A stretch of 50,066 nt of DNA from JALYOC01 sp036675345 (GTDB lineage Bacteria > Myxococcota > Myxococcia > Myxococcales > Myxococcaceae), in NCBI GenBank assembly GCA_036675345.1, contig JAKFFE010000004.1:1-50066 (forward strand), written 5' to 3'. The position numbers were made by a program, and so were the translations under genes. Of this stretch, positions 24,709 to 32,909 are shown piece after piece. The stretch's first letter is position 1, and every line of letters begins with the position of its first letter. A model generated the notes under the pieces. The model was given only the letters and a program-made list of their open reading frames with translations. It ran no database searches and was not told the DNA's origin.

Positions 24709-26427
24709 ATGAAGCTCTTCAAGGCGATCCTGCTGCTGATGGTGGTGGCCAGCCTGGTGGCGACCGGGATGGTCGGCGCGCTCTCCATCTCCCAGACCCG
24801 GGAGCTGCTGGTCCGCGACGCCCAGGAGCTGGCCCAGGAGCGGGTCAAGCAGGTCTCGCTCAAGGCCACCCGCATCCTGGAGGAGCCCTCCCGCGCGGCG
24901 ATGGGGCTGGCCCGCATCCCCGGGTTCTTCCAGCTTCCCCTGGCCGATCAGCGTTCGCACATCGCGGCGGTGCTCAACCAGCGCCGGGAGATCACCGCCC
25001 TGACCCTGTTCGACCCGCAGCGGGCGCGGCTTCCCGGCCTGCAGGCCTTCGCGGTCAAGGACATCCCCCCCACCGAGGTGGCCCAGCACGAGGCTCGCGC
25101 CCAGGCGCTGCTGGAGGGGCTGGAGACCCGGGAGGGCTATTCGGCCGCGTACCTGGCGCCCTCCTCCGGCTATCCGGCGCTGACCCTGGCCTTCCCGGTG
25201 GATGACCCGGCCAAGGGCTATGTGGCGGCGGAGATCTCGCTGTGGTCGCTGACGGACATGCTGCAGGCGCAGCGGGTGGGCTCCACCGGCTTTGCCTACG
25301 TGACCGACCTGGACGGACGGCTGGTGGCGGCCGGCAGTGGCCTGGGTCAGCTGTCCGCCGGGGCCCCGCTGGGGGAACGTCCGGCGGTGGCGCACATGCT
25401 CCAGACCCTGCGCGGGTCGCGGGACTCGGAGATCTTCCACGTCGGCAACTTCGGCGAAGGCCGGTCCGGGGTGGTGGGCGCCTACTCGGTGCTGCCGGAG
25501 CTGGGCTGGGCCATCTTCTCCGAGCAGCCGATGGAGCTGGCCTACAAGCAGGTGGACACCATGACCCGCGGGATCATGGTCTTCGCCCTGGCGGCGATGG
25601 GGGTGGCGGCGATCCTGGCCTGGTTCTTCTCCCGGTCGCTGACCCGGCCGCTGAAGGGGCTGATGGGCGGCGCGCTGGAGATCGCCCAGGGGAAGTTCGG
25701 GGTGGAGGTGAAGGTGGAGAACCGCAACGAGCTGGGAGAGCTGGCGCGGACCTTCAACTACATGTCCAAGCAGCTGGAGGCGTACGACCAGGAGACCAAG
25801 CGGCTCTACGAGAGCCTGGAGAACGGCTACCTGGAGACGATCGTCGCCCTGGCCAACTCGATCGACTCCAAGGACTCGTACACCCGCGGTCACAGCATGC
25901 GGGTGGGCGACGTGGCGGTGGAGATCGGCCGGGAGCTGGGGCTGACCCCGCGCGAGCTCAAGCAGCTGCACTACGGAGGCATCCTCCACGACATCGGCAA
26001 GATCGGGATCGTGGAGTCGATCTTGTGCAAGCAGAGCCGGCTGACCGATGAGGAGATGGAGGTGATGCGGGAACATCCCTCGATCGGGGATTCGATCATC
26101 GCCCCGGTGACCTTCCTGGCCTCGGTGCGCGCCGCGGTGCGCAGCCACCACGAGAACTGGGACGGCACCGGCTATCCGGACAAGACCGCCGGGGAGGCGA
26201 TCCCGCTGGTGGCCCGGATCGTGGCCGCGGCGGATACCTTCGATGCCTGCACCTCCACCCGCCCCTACCAGAAGGCGATGCCCCTGGAGAAGGTGGCGGA
26301 GATCCTGGAGAACCTACGGGGCAAGCGTCTGGACCCGGCGGTGGTGGACGCCCTGCGCCGGGTGCTGGCCAAGAAGGGCCTGCCGATCGAAGGCAAGACC
26401 CAGCCGGTCCGGCTGCTGGCCAGTTAG
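24709..26427 (+). CDS. Membrane HD-GYP c-di-GMP phosphodiesterase with dCache sensor
   Basis: A 572-residue receptor. TM1 (about residues 8-28) is followed by a periplasmic dCache-like sensor (about 30-280, with VGSTGFAYVTDLDGRLVAAG and LPELGWAIFSEQP), TM2 (about 285-307), a HAMP domain (about 308-360) and an HD-GYP domain (about 375-545). The metal site LHDIGKIGI (about 426-434) and the signature HHENWDGTGYP (about 480-490) are intact, so it should hydrolyse c-di-GMP. It is the last of three tightly spaced genes with the FecR lipoprotein and LysM protein, suggesting that the sensor responds to envelope state. A PilZ effector lies at 47292. Confidence 0.92.
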   Translation: MKLFKAILLLMVVASLVATGMVGALSISQTRELLVRDAQELAQERVKQVSLKATRILEEPSRAAMGLARIPGFFQLPLADQRSHIAAVLNQRREITALTLFDPQRARLPGLQAFAVKDIPPTEVAQHEARAQALLEGLETREGYSAAYLAPSSGYPALTLAFPVDDPAKGYVAAEISLWSLTDMLQAQRVGSTGFAYVTDLDGRLVAAGSGLGQLSAGAPLGERPAVAHMLQTLRGSRDSEIFHVGNFGEGRSGVVGAYSVLPELGWAIFSEQPMELAYKQVDTMTRGIMVFALAAMGVAAILAWFFSRSLTRPLKGLMGGALEIAQGKFGVEVKVENRNELGELARTFNYMSKQLEAYDQETKRLYESLENGYLETIVALANSIDSKDSYTRGHSMRVGDVAVEIGRELGLTPRELKQLHYGGILHDIGKIGIVESILCKQSRLTDEEMEVMREHPSIGDSIIAPVTFLASVRAAVRSHHENWDGTGYPDKTAGEAIPLVARIVAAADTFDACTSTRPYQKAMPLEKVAEILENLRGKRLDPAVVDALRRVLAKKGLPIEGKTQPVRLLAS

Positions 26428-26478
26428 TCAGGCGGCTTCGGTTGACGTCAGGCCTGGGGAGCGACACAAGCACTCCCC

Positions 26479-26829
26479 ATGAGCTCGTTTTGGGAACGCC
26501 TCAAGCCTGCGGAGAAGGTCCCGGTGGTCACCGCCATCAACCTGATGCAGGGCGGCACCGCGGTGATGATGGCCTGGGATGACGGCAAGACCACCCTGGT
26601 CTCCGCCCGGGTCTTGCGCCAGGGCTGCCCCTGCGCCGAATGCGTGGACGAGTGGACCAGCAAGCGGACGTTCGATCCGGGCCGGATCGCGGAGGACATC
26701 AAGGTCCTGACCGTGAACCCGATCGGCAACTACGCGCTGGCCTTCGACTTCAGCGACAACCACAGCACCGGCATCTTCAACTGGCCCCACCTGAGAGAGG
26801 CCAGCGAGAAGAAGCCCGCTTCGCCGTAG
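26479..26829 (+). CDS. DUF971 (GBBH-like N-terminal domain) protein
   Basis: A 116-residue protein with the DUF971 pattern: W-DDGK near residue 34, the Cys cluster RQGCPCAECVDEW (about 48-60) and NPIGNYALAFDFSDNHSTGIF then W-HLR (about 77-102). The domain is also found at the N-terminus of gamma-butyrobetaine hydroxylase and in proteins linked to iron-sulfur metabolism; stand-alone role is unknown. An inverted repeat GGGGAG/CTCCCC ends right at the ATG (26456-26478) and could mask the start. It is 51 nt after the HD-GYP gene and convergent with the DedA-like gene. Confidence 0.8.
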   Translation: MSSFWERLKPAEKVPVVTAINLMQGGTAVMMAWDDGKTTLVSARVLRQGCPCAECVDEWTSKRTFDPGRIAEDIKVLTVNPIGNYALAFDFSDNHSTGIFNWPHLREASEKKPASP

Positions 26830-26844
26830 GGCACCGCTCCCCTC

Positions 26845-27336
26845 TCAGCGAACCGCCTCCGCCGCGGCCAGCGCCGAGCCCAGCACCACCGCGTAGCGCA
26901 GCCCCTTTCCCAGGGTGGTGAAGAACAGAAAGGGGACGGGCCGCACCCCGACGAAGCCGGCGGCGAGCACGAACACATCGCCGATGATCGGGACCCAGGT
27001 CATCAACAGGGCCGGAGCGCCCCACCGGCTCAGTCGCTGCTGGGCCCGCAGGAACCGCTCGGCGTTCGCCTCCTTACGGCGGGTGATCCAACGGGCCAGT
27101 GGACCGGAAGAACCGGCGGCGGCCCACCGCCCCAAGGTCCACAGGGTCGCCGCGCCCAGGACGTTGCCCACCGTGGCCACCGCCCACGCGGTCCAGGGAC
27201 GCTCGGTGGCCAGGGATACCGCCACCAGCACCGCCTCGCTGGGGACCGGAAACACCGAGCCGGCGGCGAGGGCGACCAGGAACAGCCCGGGCAGACCCCA
27301 GGCGGCGATGGAGGAGAGGTCCGGCAAGCGACCCAC
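26845..27336 (-). CDS. DedA/VTT-family membrane protein (YqaA-like)
   Basis: A protein of about 163 residues with the VTT (DedA, SNARE-associated) pattern: GLPGLFLVALAAGSVFPVPSEAVL (split helix with the re-entrant loop), a GNVLGAATLWTLGRW motif with the conserved G-N-x-x-G, a charged loop, and a GDVFVLAAGFVGVRP block. Such proteins act in lipid scrambling or envelope homeostasis. The start is uncertain: the GTG at 27336 fits the family length; the frame is open to a GTG at 27393. No ribosome site decides. Confidence 0.7.
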   Translation of the reverse strand: MGRLPDLSSIAAWGLPGLFLVALAAGSVFPVPSEAVLVAVSLATERPWTAWAVATVGNVLGAATLWTLGRWAAAGSSGPLARWITRRKEANAERFLRAQQRLSRWGAPALLMTWVPIIGDVFVLAAGFVGVRPVPFLFFTTLGKGLRYAVVLGSALAAAEAVR

Positions 27337-27417
27337 CGATAGCGTCCAGGGGCCGGCGCGTCCATCGTCGACAGGACGACCCGTAGGTCCCACGATCGGC
27401 AGCGGACGGTTCCGTCC

Positions 27418-27888
27418 CTACCCGGCGGACTGCACCGGAGTGGCCTGGAGGATTGGCTCCCTCTCACAGGCGTCCTCGGCGCAGCCCGGATCCGGCCGCG
27501 CCGCCCGCAGCCCTTCCCGGAGTTCGGCCTCCCTGGCCCACAGCAGACGGGAGAGTCCCTGGCGGTGGGTGCTAAGTGCCTCGAAAGCAGTGCGGGCCAG
27601 AGGCTTGAGCGAGGGGGTGGCCAACCGGGTCGACCACTCCCGGTAGTCGACCAGGGCGAACAGACACATCAGCCAGGCGTCGGTCCCCCGATATACCCCG
27701 CCCCGATCGTCGATCACCGTCAGCTCCTTCTTCTCCGCCCGGAACACCTCGCCATAGCGACGGAGGACCTCGGCCGATCCAGCCGCCAGGCACTCCAGCG
27801 GCAGGAACGCCTCCTGCGACTGCAGCCACCGCGCGGACCTGATGCAGAGCGGACAGTGTTCGTCGTACAGCACGGTCAGGGCCTTCAT
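27418..27888 (-). CDS. DCC (DUF393) thiol-disulfide oxidoreductase-like protein
   Basis: A 156-residue protein starting MKALTVLYDEHCPLCIRSARW: the DxxCxxC motif (Asp-Glu-His-Cys-Pro-Leu-Cys, about residues 9-15) that defines the DCC family, followed by a thioredoxin-like pattern and the usual RGTDAWLMCLFAL helix. Members are thought to be thiol-disulfide oxidoreductases, often of unknown target. The Cys-containing acidic tail (PGCAEDACERE) is unusual and could hold a second disulfide. Its ATG overlaps the stop codon of the upstream membrane-protein gene (ATGA). Confidence 0.78.
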   Translation of the reverse strand: MKALTVLYDEHCPLCIRSARWLQSQEAFLPLECLAAGSAEVLRRYGEVFRAEKKELTVIDDRGGVYRGTDAWLMCLFALVDYREWSTRLATPSLKPLARTAFEALSTHRQGLSRLLWAREAELREGLRAARPDPGCAEDACEREPILQATPVQSAG

Positions 27889-28316
27889 CGGGTCGCTGCC
27901 TTGGCGAAGGGCGCGCGGAGGAACTCGCTGGGCTCCACCGGCGGCGGATCGAAGCGCAGCTGGCTGCGGCGGCGCAGCTTGTGGAACAGGTAGAGGTTGA
28001 AGAAGTGCATCCCGCCCAGGACCAGCAACACCTGGCCGATCTTGCTGCTCACCACTTCGATCGCGCCCTGGGCGCTGAGGATCTGCACGCCCTCCTTGAG
28101 CGCCAGCGCCACGAAGCCCAGGTTCACCAGGTAGAAGCCCACCACCAGCAGGTGGTTGACCGAGTCCGCCAGGGTCTCCTTCCCCAGGAAGGCGTCCACC
28201 AGGAACACCCTCCCGTTCTGCTGCAGCGTCCGGGCGACCCACACCGTGATCCCGATGCTGATCACCAGGTACGCCAGGTAGGTCGCGACCATGAAGTAGT
28301 TCGTCTCTGTTTCCAT
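27885..28316 (-). CDS. Three-helix membrane protein coupled to DCC oxidoreductase
   Basis: A 143-residue protein with three hydrophobic segments (about residues 8-28, 53-75 and 90-110), a conserved-looking loop NGRVFLVDAFLGKETLADSVNHLL between helix 1 and 2, and a basic tail. I know no name for it. GGGAG lies eight nt before the ATG at 28316. The four-base overlap with the DCC gene implies a two-protein unit, perhaps a membrane anchor or substrate for the oxidoreductase. It is divergent from the ackA-pduL gene. Confidence 0.65.
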   Translation of the reverse strand: METETNYFMVATYLAYLVISIGITVWVARTLQQNGRVFLVDAFLGKETLADSVNHLLVVGFYLVNLGFVALALKEGVQILSAQGAIEVVSSKIGQVLLVLGGMHFFNLYLFHKLRRRSQLRFDPPPVEPSEFLRAPFAKAATR

Positions 28317-28443
28317 CGGCCCATCTCCCAGGAGCTGAGCGAAATGCCCGCTCTCCTGGTCAGGTACCGGAAGGGCCGCCGCTGGTTTCGGGGGCATGAA
28401 ACGAAGGTTCTCAACCGGGCCGGCCGGCGGCAGACTCCGCCCC

Positions 28444-30246
28444 ATGAAGGCACTGGTGATCAACGTCGGCAGCACCTCCATCAAGTACGACCTCTACGAG
28501 ATGGACACCGAGGAGTCCCTGGCCGGTGGGGTGGTGGAGCGGGTGGGCAGCGCCCTGGGACGCCACAAGTTCACCGTCAAGGGACAGGAGGGCGAGAGCG
28601 TCCAGCCGGTCCCCTCGGTGAAGGATGGGCTGGAGCTGGTGCTGCAGCACCTGCAGGGCCCGGGCGGTGCCCTGGAAGATCTCTCCGACCTGCGGGTGGT
28701 GGGGCACCGGGTGGTCCACGGGGGCGAGTCACTGGTGAAGCCCACGGTGATCACCGCCGAGGTGAAGAAGACCATCCAGGGCTACTCGCGGTTCGCGCCC
28801 ATCCACAACCCCGCCAACCTGGCCGGGATCGAGGCCGCGCAGGCCTGTCTGCCCAACGTGACCCACGTGGCGGTGTTCGACACCGCGTTCCACGGCGAGC
28901 TGCCGGCGCACTCGTTCCTCTACGGGATCCCCTACGAGCTGTATCTGGAGAAGGGGCTGCGCCGGTACGGCTTCCACGGGCCGTCCCACATGTTCATGGC
29001 CCACATGGCCTCCGAGTTCCTGAAGACGGATCTCTCCCGCCTCAAGCTGATCACCTGCCACCTGGGCGGTGGCTGCTCGGTGGCGGCGATTGACGGCGGG
29101 GTCTCGGTGGACACCTCGATGGGGATGACCCCGCTGGAGGGACTGCTGATGGGGACCCGCACCGGGGATCTGGATCCCAGCATTCCCCTGCAACTGACCC
29201 GGGACGGAATGACCCCGGAGGCGGTGGACGAATTGCTCAACCGCAAGTCGGGGCTGCTGGGCATCTCTGGGATCTCCGCCGACTTCCGGGACATCGAGCT
29301 GGCCGCCTCGGCGGGCAACGCCCGGGCCAAGCTGGCGGTGGACGTCTTCGTGCACCGGCTGAAGAAGTACATCGGCGCCTACGCGGCGGTGCTGGGTGGG
29401 GCGGACGCGATCGTCTTCACCGGAGGCATCGGCGAGAACAGCGCCCGCGTCCGCCGGGAGGTCTGCGAGGGGCTGGTCTACATGGGGGTGGTGCTGGACG
29501 TGGACAAGAACGGCACCGCCAACGCCAAGGGGAACGGCGGGGTGGTGGACATCTCCGCGCCGCGCACGCCCACCCACGTGCTGGTGGTGGAGACCGACGA
29601 GGAGCGGATGATCGCCCGGGAGGCAGTGCGGGCGGTGGCCGGCCCTACGGCGGCGCGTAAGCGGGTCACTGGAGGGACGATCCCGATCGGCGTCTCAGTC
29701 CGTCACGTCCACCTCTCCCGCGCCGACTGCGACGTGCTCTTCGGCACTGGCTACGAGCTGACCCCCAAGCGGCCAGTCACCCAGCCCGGCCAGTACGTCT
29801 GCCGCGAGACGGTGGACCTGGTGGGCCCCAAGGGGGAGGTGGACCGGGTGGCGATCATCAACCCGCTGCGCAAGCAGACCCAGATCGAGGTCGCCAAGAC
29901 CGACGCGGTGAAGCTGGGGGTTTCTCCCCCGCTGCGTGAGTCCGGCCATCTGGAGGGCACCCCGGGGCTGACCCTGCGCGGTCCGCGGGGAACAGTCAGT
30001 ACCCACAGCGGCGTGATCCTGGCCCAGCGCCACGTCCACATGGGCCCCGCCGATGCGCAGAAGTTCGGGGTCAAGGACAAGGACGTGATCGGCGTCCGGG
30101 TGGACGGTGAGCGGGAGGTGGTGTTCGGCGACGTGCTGGTGCGGGTCAGCCCCTCCTACGCGCTGGACATGCACGTGGACACCGACGAGGCCAACGCCGC
30201 CGGGCTCACCAACGACTCGGTGGCCACCTTCGACGGGCTGCGCTGA
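28444..30246 (+). CDS. Acetate kinase-PduL phosphotransacylase fusion
   Basis: A 600-residue fusion in one uninterrupted frame. Residues 1-400 are an acetate/propionate kinase: VINVGSTSIKYDL, GHRVVHGGES, FDTAFHGELP (catalytic Asp), RYGFHGPSH, HLGGGCSVAA (usual form HLGNGxS), VDTSMGMTPLEGLLMGTR, FTGGIGENS and the ETDEERMIA end motif. Residues about 410-600 are a PduL-type phosphate acyltransferase: GVSVRHVHLS, a long central segment and QRHVHMGPADA, then MHVDTDEANAA, which together supply the His ligands for its two zinc ions. The protein could therefore convert acetyl-CoA plus Pi and ADP to acetate plus ATP (or the reverse) without releasing acetyl phosphate, though channelling is inference. 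It lacks a bacterial-microcompartment targeting peptide that I can recognise. No ribosome site is obvious before the ATG. Confidence 0.92.
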   Translation: MKALVINVGSTSIKYDLYEMDTEESLAGGVVERVGSALGRHKFTVKGQEGESVQPVPSVKDGLELVLQHLQGPGGALEDLSDLRVVGHRVVHGGESLVKPTVITAEVKKTIQGYSRFAPIHNPANLAGIEAAQACLPNVTHVAVFDTAFHGELPAHSFLYGIPYELYLEKGLRRYGFHGPSHMFMAHMASEFLKTDLSRLKLITCHLGGGCSVAAIDGGVSVDTSMGMTPLEGLLMGTRTGDLDPSIPLQLTRDGMTPEAVDELLNRKSGLLGISGISADFRDIELAASAGNARAKLAVDVFVHRLKKYIGAYAAVLGGADAIVFTGGIGENSARVRREVCEGLVYMGVVLDVDKNGTANAKGNGGVVDISAPRTPTHVLVVETDEERMIAREAVRAVAGPTAARKRVTGGTIPIGVSVRHVHLSRADCDVLFGTGYELTPKRPVTQPGQYVCRETVDLVGPKGEVDRVAIINPLRKQTQIEVAKTDAVKLGVSPPLRESGHLEGTPGLTLRGPRGTVSTHSGVILAQRHVHMGPADAQKFGVKDKDVIGVRVDGEREVVFGDVLVRVSPSYALDMHVDTDEANAAGLTNDSVATFDGLR

Positions 30247-30255
30247 ACGCGGCGC

Positions 30256-31689
30256 TTACGGACGCCAGCGCTGTACGTGTTCCACGAACTCGATGATCGG
30301 CGGGATCACCGCCAGCAGGCAGCCGCCCCACAACAGCGGCTCTCGCCACAGGGGCCGGGCCCGACGGTCGGCCTCCAGCAGCACGGTGAAGGTCAGGTAC
30401 ACCACCGCCAGTTCGAAGATCCCTCCCAGGACCGGGATGTACGGAGTGGTGTCGATCCGTCCGCTGGCCTCCAGCCATCGCCGGATCCCGTACAGCCCCA
30501 CGGCGGCCAGCCCGGCCACCATCACCTTCCAGGCCCCGGGCACCGCGACCTGAGGCTGGGGTCGGGCCAGCCCATGAAGCCGCCAGTGCCGGCGCAGGAA
30601 CCCGTAGGCGGCGATCGCCGCGCCCAGTCCCAGAGTGGCCAGCAGCGCGGGCAGCACCTCGAAGCGGGCCCGGGTGACGATCCTCCCGTCCGGCAATGAC
30701 TCCGGGGAGATGAACATCAGCGGGAGCAGCTCCCCCGGCGAACCCACCTTGGGGGTGAGCATGGAGACCCCGGCGAAGAACACCAGTGAGGCGGCCACCG
30801 CCTGCACCAGCGCCACCGCGCGGATCCACAGCCGCTCGTCGTCGGCCAGCTCGCTTCCTGTGGAGGCCTCCGCGGCGGTGCGCAACTCCTCCGCCAGGGC
30901 CTGCATCGAGGGGTGCCGATCCTGGGGCGCGTAGGCCATCGCCCGGCGGACCACCCGCTCCAGCGCGGGATCCAGTCCCGTCAGCTCACCGATCGGCAGC
31001 CGGCCGGTGCACAGCTCGTAGACCAGCACCCCCAGGCTGAACACGTCCATCGCCGCCGAGGGGGGCGCGCCCTTCAATGCCTCTGGCGCCAGGTACTGGG
31101 GGGTCCCCGCCACCACGTTGGACCGGGTGATCGCCGCCCCGGGCGCCGCATCCAGCAGCCGGGCGATCCCGAAGTCGGCGACCTTCACCCTGCCCTGCCC
31201 ATCCACCAGCACGTTGGCCGGCTTGAGATCCCGGTGCACCACTCCCTTGGCGTGGGCGAACTCCAGCGCGTCGCACACCCCCAGGGCGATCCGGATCGCC
31301 TCCGCCCGGGGAAGCGGCAGCCGAAGGGGAAGCGGCTCTCCCTCCACCAGCTCCATCACCAGATAGGGCTGGCCCTCCAGCTCCCCAAACTCGTGCAGGG
31401 TGATGATGTTCGGGTGGTTGAGGCGGGCCATCGCTCGGGCCTCCCGCTCGAAGCGGGCCCGGCCCTCCCCGGTGGCGGCCAGCGCCTCCGGCAGGAACTT
31501 CACTGCCACCTCCCGCCCCAGCTTCAGATCGGTGGCCCGGTACACCTCCCCCATCCCCCCCTTGCCCAGCAACTCGCCGATCTCCAGGTGGCCCATCCGG
31601 GAAGCCTCTGCCCCCGCCTCACCCAGCAGACAGCGGCCACAGGGACCACCGGCCAGCGGTGAGCCACAGCGCAGACAGGAGGAGCTCAT
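30256..31689 (-). CDS. Ser/Thr protein kinase with zinc ribbon and C-terminal membrane domain
   Basis: A 477-residue active-looking kinase. An N-terminal zinc ribbon (CLRCG...CGRC, about residues 5-20) precedes the kinase domain (about 33-290): Gly loop LLGKGGMGEVYRA, VAVKFL lysine, VVHRDLKPANVL catalytic loop, VADFGIARL Mg loop and GTPQYLAPEAL. The C-terminal 190 residues hold about five hydrophobic helices and no recognisable sensor domain. The ATG at 31689 overlaps the sigma-factor stop (ATGA). The pairing suggests that the kinase acts on or with the sigma factor, as proposed for kinase-linked ECF groups in Planctomycetes and related phyla. Confidence 0.88.
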   Translation of the reverse strand: MSSSCLRCGSPLAGGPCGRCLLGEAGAEASRMGHLEIGELLGKGGMGEVYRATDLKLGREVAVKFLPEALAATGEGRARFEREARAMARLNHPNIITLHEFGELEGQPYLVMELVEGEPLPLRLPLPRAEAIRIALGVCDALEFAHAKGVVHRDLKPANVLVDGQGRVKVADFGIARLLDAAPGAAITRSNVVAGTPQYLAPEALKGAPPSAAMDVFSLGVLVYELCTGRLPIGELTGLDPALERVVRRAMAYAPQDRHPSMQALAEELRTAAEASTGSELADDERLWIRAVALVQAVAASLVFFAGVSMLTPKVGSPGELLPLMFISPESLPDGRIVTRARFEVLPALLATLGLGAAIAAYGFLRRHWRLHGLARPQPQVAVPGAWKVMVAGLAAVGLYGIRRWLEASGRIDTTPYIPVLGGIFELAVVYLTFTVLLEADRRARPLWREPLLWGGCLLAVIPPIIEFVEHVQRWRP

Positions 31690-32405
31690 GCGTTCCACGT
31701 CGCGATCACGTGCGACAGCTCCGCCTGCGTCTCATCCCCTCCGGCCACCGTCTCCCCCACCTCCTCCTGCACCAGCTGGGTGAAGCGCTGCCGGGCCCGG
31801 TGAAGGAAGGACTTGAGCTGGGGAACGGACATCCCGTGCCGGGCGGCGGCGTCCTTGTACGGAGGCGGTTCCCCCGCGCCGAAGAACGCCAGCACCAGCT
31901 CGAACGGACCGCTCCGGGCCCCGGAGCGATACTCCTCCCCCAGCCGCGAGAGGGCCCGCTCCATCAACTCCGCCGCCCACCGACGTTCAAAGGCCCGCTC
32001 CGGATCCTCGCCGTCCTCGGACACCAGCCGCTCCGCTAGCGCGAGATCCAATGGGACCCACTGCGCTCCACCCCCGTGCTTCTGGGTCGAGGACCGCTCA
32101 TGCCGGTTGGCCAGGTAGTTGGCCGCGCTGGCGCGCAGGTAGGCGCGCAGTCGGCCCCGCTCCGGGGACAGCTTTCCCAGCGCATCGCGTTCGATCAGCT
32201 GGACCACCAGATCCTGCACCGCATCCGCCGCCTCGTCCGGGGCCAGTCCCTTGCGCCGGAGGAACACGTACAGCGGCTTCCAGTAGGTGGAGAGCAACGA
32301 CTCCAGCGCCTGACGCCGGGCCTCGGGAGAGGTGTGGGCGGAGAGGATCAGCGTCCAGCGGGTGGTGGGAAACGCGGAACTGCCTGGGCCACCGACCTCG
32401 CTCAT
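31686..32405 (-). CDS. ECF-type RNA polymerase sigma factor linked to a Ser/Thr kinase
   Basis: A 239-residue sigma-70-family protein of the ECF type. It begins with the FPTTRWTLILSA motif typical of the TTRW ECF groups, then region 2 (about residues 28-95, YWKPLYVFLRRKG, DEAADAVQDLVVQLIER, GRLRAYLRASAANYLANR) and region 4 (about 140-215, LGEEYR, YKDAAARHGMSVPQLKSFLHRARQRF), with an extension at the end. No anti-sigma factor is adjacent; the following overlapping gene is a kinase, so phosphorylation rather than an anti-sigma factor may control it (inference). ATG at 32405. Confidence 0.85.
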   Translation of the reverse strand: MSEVGGPGSSAFPTTRWTLILSAHTSPEARRQALESLLSTYWKPLYVFLRRKGLAPDEAADAVQDLVVQLIERDALGKLSPERGRLRAYLRASAANYLANRHERSSTQKHGGGAQWVPLDLALAERLVSEDGEDPERAFERRWAAELMERALSRLGEEYRSGARSGPFELVLAFFGAGEPPPYKDAAARHGMSVPQLKSFLHRARQRFTQLVQEEVGETVAGGDETQAELSHVIATWNA

Positions 32406-32435
32406 CGCCCCGGGAACATACCGGACCCGCCCCGG

Positions 32436-32909
32436 TCACACCCGGTAGAACAGCCCCAGCACCGCTCCGAACAGCAGGTGGGCGAGCACGATCGACAGCG
32501 GCGTCCGGCGTCCGTAGTGCAGCGCCAGGAACCCGGGCGGCTCCAGCTGCCGGTGCATGGTGGGGCCGGCGTGTTCGGTGGCCATCCGGGGATGGATGCC
32601 GGGGAGCAGCGGCATCGCCAGCACCAAGACCCCGATCGAATGGACCAGGCCGATCGCCGCTCCCCGCCACCAGCCGGCGGCGCCCCAGGACTCGAAGGTG
32701 GCCACATACAGCAGCGAGAAGCCGTAGCCGTTGAGCAGGTGCACCAGCGCGCCCAGCACCTTGGCCTTGGCCCGATGGGGAGTGAACATGGTCCCCAACA
32801 CGTAGGGCAGGTTCACCCGGGTCAGCCGCAGCTCCTGGCTGGCCACCAGGGCCAGGGTGAGGACCAGGGTGGCGACGAAGCCCCACAGCAGCCAGCTGCC
32901 CCAGTTCAT
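32436..32909 (-). CDS. Hypothetical four-helix membrane protein
   Basis: A 157-residue protein with four hydrophobic segments (about residues 5-24, 55-75, 82-100 and 138-155) and a His-rich loop (GIHPRMATEHAGPTMHR). I recognise no family, but the polar loop with conserved-type His and Glu could bind metal. The ATG at 32909 overlaps the stop codon of the GH15 gene (ATGA), so it is the last gene of the SDR-GH15 unit. Confidence 0.65.
   Translation of the reverse strand: MNWGSWLLWGFVATLVLTLALVASQELRLTRVNLPYVLGTMFTPHRAKAKVLGALVHLLNGYGFSLLYVATFESWGAAGWWRGAAIGLVHSIGVLVLAMPLLPGIHPRMATEHAGPTMHRQLEPPGFLALHYGRRTPLSIVLAHLLFGAVLGLFYRV

Noticed and set aside
26442..26470. Promoter TTGACG-17-CACAAG for the DUF971 gene
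   Set aside because: The -10 match is poor and the gene may be read from the HD-GYP transcript; the inverted repeat before the ATG is noted in the gene entry instead.
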